Positions 59,461 to 64,000 of a stretch of DNA of 64,000 nt are shown here, piece after piece. The translations under genes were made by a program, and so were the position numbers. The number at the start of each line of letters is the position of its first letter. Within the stretch, counting starts at the first letter, position 1. The notes under the pieces are model-generated. The model ran no database searches. It had not been told where the DNA came from and saw only the letters and a list, made by a program, of their open reading frames with translations. The stretch comes from Paramecium pentaurelia (taxonomy: Eukaryota > Ciliophora > Oligohymenophorea > Peniculida > Parameciidae), in NCBI GenBank assembly GCA_905183005.1, contig CAJJDO010000168.1:65437-129436 (forward strand), given 5' to 3'.

Positions 59461-61106
59461 TCATAATCCTTTAGCCCATCCTAAACTTTACATAGCTTCA
59501 ATTCTTAAGTTTTCATTTTACTAAGTTGTAAAATTACTTTAGGAGTGGATGTGATCATAAACTTAAGCTGCTTTCAAAACTGTATTGGCAATTACTTCAT
59601 ATGCAGAATTATAACCAGTTAATTAGACACTATTGAATCTATTTACCTATGATAATTAAATAAAATGAAATACTAATTCTAAAGGTACTTAGGATTCACT
59701 TTTGGCTAAGGTTTTTTATAAGATTGGAGCATATTATTTTGCATAAAAGTATCTGAGTTTTGGATCTTAATAATGTTCTAATAAGGAGTATGCAATTTTA
59801 TTTGGTATTGTGGACATGACTAATTCTCTATTTTGAAATAAAAGATGATAATTACGGATATACAATTCCATTATATGCTATATTTAAGTCATTATCGATT
59901 CCATTATAGAGGGAAGTGTAATACATTTAAATAGTAGGTTTAGGATCAAGTATAATCTAAAATATATAGATAAAGAATTATTTACAGTTGGTAATTAGAA
60001 GGCTGCACATTCAGCAACTATTTATCCATTACAAGCTAAACCTATATCTGAAGCAGCAATAGCTGAGAATTTTTCAGATTCAGTTTAGACTTGAATGACT
60101 TTAGCTGGCCATTTAATAGAATTGATAACTTTGATTGTTCTATCCTTGTGTTCAACAAATTCAGGAACTGATACTATGATTTTAATTTAATCAGTTGGAT
60201 AATTCTTCATTTCATCAAGTTTGAGGAATCTTGAAATACCTTCAGCAACAGTTTTAAGACAGAATGGTATTTCTTTAGATGTATTACCACCTGCAACAAA
60301 TATTAATAATTCCTAATCTCCAATATTTTATTATTATCTATATTTCTTTCTTTATTCATTGACTCTATCAGCAAGGAAATCATCAAATCTAAAGAATTCA
60401 CCTCCTGGAAGATATATAGTATCATTTTAGACTAAATCTTTATATTATGGACTATTGGATAAAAGATGTCTAAATGCTCTATATAGTCCATCTGGTCCAA
60501 CTTATGTATGAGGGAATGTAAATTTCTCCCAATTACTCTTTAATTAAATAATTATGATATTATACTTGTTTCATTGGGGTTCTTGTAAACCAATGATCTA
60601 CATACTTTTAACCATATTGAGGTTAATCTTTATGTGTTAAACCATATTGGAATGTAGGAGGACAAATACGATTAAAATGTCGATAGGACTCTCTTAATTT
60701 CTTATAGAATTGAATCATGAAGAATTCATTTTCGAAATTCAAGAATGCGGATGGTTGATAATGTTAAACAATTTCGAAGTATTACTTATCAAGTTTATTC
60801 AAAACTTTTTTATTGATCCATCTCTTGTACATATGGACTGGATGCATTGCATTCTCAGTACTAACTTAGCAATAGAGTGTACGCCAATCTATAGAAATTT
60901 CTGAATGGGAAGAATGGTTTGTATTGGAATTCATGATAATCTACTCCAATTGTTTCTAATCCTTCATGACCCATTTAAGGACCTCCAATACCAACAAAAC
61001 GGAATTCAGTGTCTGGTTTGGCTACCTTAATGGCTGACATAACACGTGCCAAGTGCACATCTGTTGAAGGACAAGCAGCAGACAAGAAAATCGTAGCTTA
61101 TTTCAT
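59461..61106 (-). CDS. LpxB-like (lipid-A-disaccharide synthase family) glycosyltransferase
   Basis: Five exons; introns 60861-60882, 60538-60565, 59957-59985 and 59828-59855; 512 residues (bacterial LpxB about 380). The N-terminus IFLSAACPSTDVHLARVMSA then PDTEFRFVGIGGPQMGHEGL matches the LpxB start (GExSGDxxxARLIRALK, RFVGIGGPRM). The middle has FEIVQHYQPSAFLNFENEFF. The C-terminal half has ELLIFVAGGNTSKEIPFC and FSAIAASDIGLACNGQIVAE, matching the LpxB segment ALAASDxALVASGTATLE of the GT-B nucleotide-sugar domain. LpxB joins two acylglucosamine units in lipid A synthesis in bacteria; plants have a mitochondrial form. Whether this ciliate enzyme makes a lipid-A-like product is unknown. Introns show it is not bacterial contamination. 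Confidence 0.78.
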
Positions 61107-61531
61107 TAAATATTAAATCTAATAATAATCAATAGTTGCTATCTACTATTATATCCAACAAACTATCCTTTAATTTTCGTATAATTCTTATTATTCAATT
61201 AGCATATTATATAATAAGAGATTCCATCCATAATATAACTTATCTATTTATACCAATATAATATCAAATATAAATTTCACATATATTATTCTTACTCAGA
61301 TTCATTTCATTATAATATTAAAATCAATAACATATTTAACTTAATGTTATGTTTATATTCCAATAAACATTATCAAATATTTAATCATCCTATTATAAAA
61401 TATCCCATCCTATATTATATTTCTATTCAATCTATAAATCTATGATCTCTTTATTTATCATATTATCTTCATAACAAAAATGTGATTGATAATTATAACT
61501 TTATTTTTTAAGAAATTATCATAATATTTAA
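61107..61531. other. AT-rich intergenic spacer
   Basis: About 425 bp between the 5' end of the LpxB-like gene and the 3' end of the next minus-strand gene. No coding frame recognised. Confidence 0.45.
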
Positions 61532-62106
61532 TCAAATGAAATTCACAGATCTTTCAAAGACTTGGTTTAATCCTTGAAATTTCTAGTAATTGTTATTCCA
61601 AGAAGAGATAAGATTCTCTATATGAATATCACAATTGTCGAATATTGAAGTCTTAGGTTAACTTACAATCACTTATGAAATTTGTTCTGCTGAATGAGCA
61701 AGAATAACATCCTTAAATGTTACACCTTGTACCTCAGGACTCATTAAATCCATTTATACAAGTCCATTTTTATTGAACCATTTCGGATAATCTAAATAAT
61801 TTAAAAATTAATACGTTTCATCTAATCAGCTATCTATGATACTTGGCTCATAAAACTAAATGAATCTTGAAATCTCAAGAACTAGTACTTTCTACTCAAG
61901 CTATTTACATTCTATCATCAATTTAAATGATATACCTGATTCCAATTCTAATTTAGCTATTAGATAATCAAAAGTTAATTGACCTCATCTTGATTTAATT
62001 TTGTGAATTGTTTTTAAGAAATCTCAGAAAAGTCTCTTAACAAAAACTTCAATTCTAATAAATTAGCAATAGCTTAATTATTATTAGAGGCCAACTTTCT
62101 GTACAT
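61532..62106 (-). CDS. pterin-4a-carbinolamine dehydratase paralogue, active site altered
   Basis: Three exons; introns 61912-61935 and 61792-61814; 175 residues. C-terminal part follows the family: RFQDSFSFMSQVSQIADQMK, HYPKWFNKNGLVQMDLMSPE, GVTFKDVILAHSAEQIS. The dehydratase active site normally has two adjacent histidines before P-x-W (HHPxW); here the first is Lys (MKHYPKW), so activity may be reduced or lost. The family dehydrates 4a-hydroxytetrahydrobiopterin after aromatic amino acid hydroxylation and also acts as DCoH, a transcription cofactor. Same length, domain order and intron position as the neighbour at 62474-63029, so the pair is a tandem duplication. Confidence 0.82.
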
Positions 62107-62473
62107 AGATTTTAATAATAATACTAAAACGATTTTTTTAATGTATTTGAATCAATTTTAAGTATGTAATTAAATTAATAATTTGTCATCTTAATATCTC
62201 TTAATTTCAATTTATAATAAAATGAACAATATTATTCTTGTTTCTCATTTATGATATTTTAAGAGAAAAAATAAACTTTTAGTTTTATATTGTCATAAAT
62301 CTACATATCTTGTTTATATATATTTTGCGTTTTATTATGTTATTGAAAAAATGTTATAAAAAAAATTGATAAAACATATAATTTCTGATTATATAATTTT
62401 ATAATAATTTCTATTGTATCTTCTATTAAATAATGTAAATAATATTAAGAAATTATAATATATTGATATAAAA
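62107..62473. other. short AT-rich intergenic spacer
   Basis: About 370 bp between the two dehydratase paralogues; should contain the promoter of the left one. Nothing specific seen. Confidence 0.5.
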
Positions 62474-63029
62474 TCAAAGTTAAGCTGTAGTCTTCTAAAA
62501 ACTTTGGAGCATTTCCTCAGTTTTTGAGAAATTTGAATTCCAATTTTGTAGTATTTGTGTATCAATGACCTTTGGCCCATCACAAACAGTTGTAATTTAA
62601 GTAGATGAGACTTCATTTGCCAATGTTTCCATTGTGTATGCTAAAAGAATGTCTTTTACAGAAACACCTGAACATTCTGGTGTTGTTATCTCTACAGTAA
62701 CTACATTTTCTTTTTATGTCCATTTTGGATAATCTAATAATTATAGATTCTAATAAAATACGATGCATTTCATCTGCAATGATAGAAATTGATCCCATGA
62801 ATGCAAAAGTTTCTTTGAATGAATTGAATTTGAATTCTTTAGTGAGCTTTGATGAGTCACTAGATGTTTGCCAAGGTAGAGAATGGATCTCAAGAGCAGA
62901 ATAGATTTGTTCTGAATTTAATTTAGTTACTGAAACAGATGGTACATCTTTGAAATCTCTAATGAATATTTTAAGAGAATTAATGATGGCTGGTGTTCTG
63001 AATCCAAGTTCTGAGATGTATCTATACAT
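62474..63029 (-). CDS. pterin-4a-carbinolamine dehydratase, active site intact
   Basis: Two exons with a 28-nt intron at 62735-62762; 175 residues. An N-terminal extension of about 45 residues (MYRYISELGFRTPAIINSLK) is basic and could target mitochondria. Then LNSEQIYSALEIHSLPW, LTKEFKFNSFKETFAFMGSI, ISIIADEMHHYPKW with both catalytic His restored by splicing, VVTVEITTPECSGVSVKDIL and LAYTMETLANEV. These match the alpha-beta PCD fold. It should recycle the tetrahydrobiopterin cofactor of phenylalanine hydroxylase. The intron falls between the two histidines, as in the paralogue, which dates the intron before the duplication. Confidence 0.88.
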
Positions 63030-63756
63030 GTTGAAGTTGCTGAGATATTTTTATTATTACAATTGCTTCAAACTAAGAATCACTTATCAAACCCATATTA
63101 ATACGAACCATTATTTTTTCAAACGCAATATGATGATCAGTTATATAATTTTTAATATTAATCCTAGGAATGTATAGTCATATATCTCAATCAAAACAAC
63201 AGTGATAACAATGAGTTTACAATCTCCTTAAGTTCAATAATAAACCTGAACATAAGAGTTTATTATCTAAAAAAATAATCAAATCAGAAATACATTAATC
63301 ATCTATCCAAGTCATATTAATTGAGAAACCTTACCAATTCAATCTTCTAATTAAAGTTAAAATTATTATATGGATCAATTTTCATTGAAATTTGTTTAAA
63401 TTAAGATGGAATCAAATATATAAATAAATATAAGTTTCATCAATACTTAAAATAAGAATATACATATAAAATTGATCTATAAGTCATATTATAATATACT
63501 TATATGAATACTCATTATCATTAATAATTGAAATATATTTATTACTATAAATTTTTAAAATCAAATAGAATGTTTGGAAACTTAATAATCTTACTTTAGT
63601 ATTTATTATTTTATAATAGAAATTAAATAATTAATAGATTCTTGCTAGAGTTTTTCTTAAGATTTTATTAGTTAGATTAGTTATCTAAGAATATTATGAT
63701 TAATATATTGATAAACATTATTAAAATAAGTAAATACTTCAAACATATTCATACAT
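63030..63756. other. AT-rich intergenic spacer
   Basis: About 730 bp between the dehydratase start and the 3' end of the Rab gene. No convincing coding frame on either strand. Confidence 0.45.
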
Positions 63757-64000
63757 TCAACAGCATCCATCTTTTTCTTTTTTATTTTCTTCACTTTGCT
63801 ATCCTATTTTCTATCCAGGTGTTTGTTGAGTCTTTTGAGGTCTTAGAATATTGAAATAATTAATTACCCTGTTCCTTTTTATCCTTAAGAATCCTTTTTG
63901 ACAATCAATTTTCTAGCTAAAGAAAGGAAAGCTTTAGACACTTAATCAGCAGTCTTGGCACTTACTTCCATATGTGCCATTTTCCTTATAGCAGCATAGT
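63757..64000 (-). CDS. Rab-family small GTPase, C-terminal part (cut by window edge)
   Basis: Two partial exons with a 26-nt intron at 63842-63867. The visible start includes MEVSAKTADQVSKAFLSLAR, the ExSAK guanine-binding motif (G5) and the following helix of Rab GTPases. A variable tail follows (KKDSQGQKGTGPQKTQQTPG) and the protein ends KEKDGCC, a double-Cys site for geranylgeranylation. It acts in vesicle traffic on a membrane that the visible part cannot identify. The P-loop and switch regions lie beyond the window. Confidence 0.9.

Noticed and set aside
59461..61106. Bacterial contamination as the source of the LpxB-like gene
   Set aside because: Four ciliate-type introns and TAA/TAG-encoded Gln place it in the ciliate genome.
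1..64000. tRNA, rRNA, CRISPR, IS elements, telomeric repeats
   Set aside because: I looked for cloverleaf-like blocks, direct-repeat arrays, inverted-repeat ends and CCCCAA/CCCAAA runs and saw none; a tRNAscan or Infernal run would be decisive.

Overview
The window is nuclear DNA of a ciliate that looks like Paramecium or a close relative. Genes read through only if TAA and TAG encode glutamine and TGA is the sole stop. Almost every interrupted gene carries tiny introns of 21-32 nt that begin GTA and usually end TAG. Genes are dense on both strands with short, very AT-rich spacers. This is what a somatic macronuclear scaffold of Paramecium looks like; the genus is an inference from intron size, code and gene style. 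I reconstructed gene models by hand with this code. For nearly all of them the exon lengths sum to a whole number of codons.

Layout. 1-10.2 kb: a partial cyclic-nucleotide-binding protein, a small protein with a thrice-repeated IRGFSF-type motif, a dual-specificity phosphatase, a divergent membrane pyrophosphatase homologue without its catalytic aspartates, three small unknown genes, and two tandem bZIP paralogues. 10.7-19.7 kb: an unknown basic protein and three ubiquitin-system genes (PUB-domain protein, membrane-anchored otubain, UBR-box/RING ligase). 20-31.3 kb: arrestin-like protein, CNOT11, an XRCC1-N-like protein with a frameshift, SRP72, a small membrane coiled-coil protein, a zinc-finger/WD40 protein, an MGTC-start protein, a polytopic membrane protein and mitochondrial methionyl-tRNA formyltransferase. 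31.3-41.5 kb: a GRD-motif protein, a giant secreted protein of alternating repeat modules that contains an exact 1160-bp duplication around a single N, and a small unknown gene. 42.6-53.4 kb: a 1406-aa secreted protein, a two-pass membrane protein, a DDX41-type helicase and an LRRC23-type protein. 54-64 kb: cullin, thioredoxin, a membrane protein with a possible decayed kinase fold, an LpxB-like glycosyltransferase, two pterin-4a-carbinolamine dehydratase paralogues and the C-terminus of a Rab GTPase.

Most genes are ordinary eukaryotic housekeeping genes with no operon logic. The loose cluster of ubiquitin genes at 11.8-19.7 kb (cullin lies at 54 kb) may be chance. I saw no tRNA, rRNA, CRISPR, transposon or telomere. 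The most unusual items are the catalytically stripped pyrophosphatase homologue, the 10-module secreted protein, the LpxB-like enzyme and the dehydratase paralogue that lost an active-site histidine.
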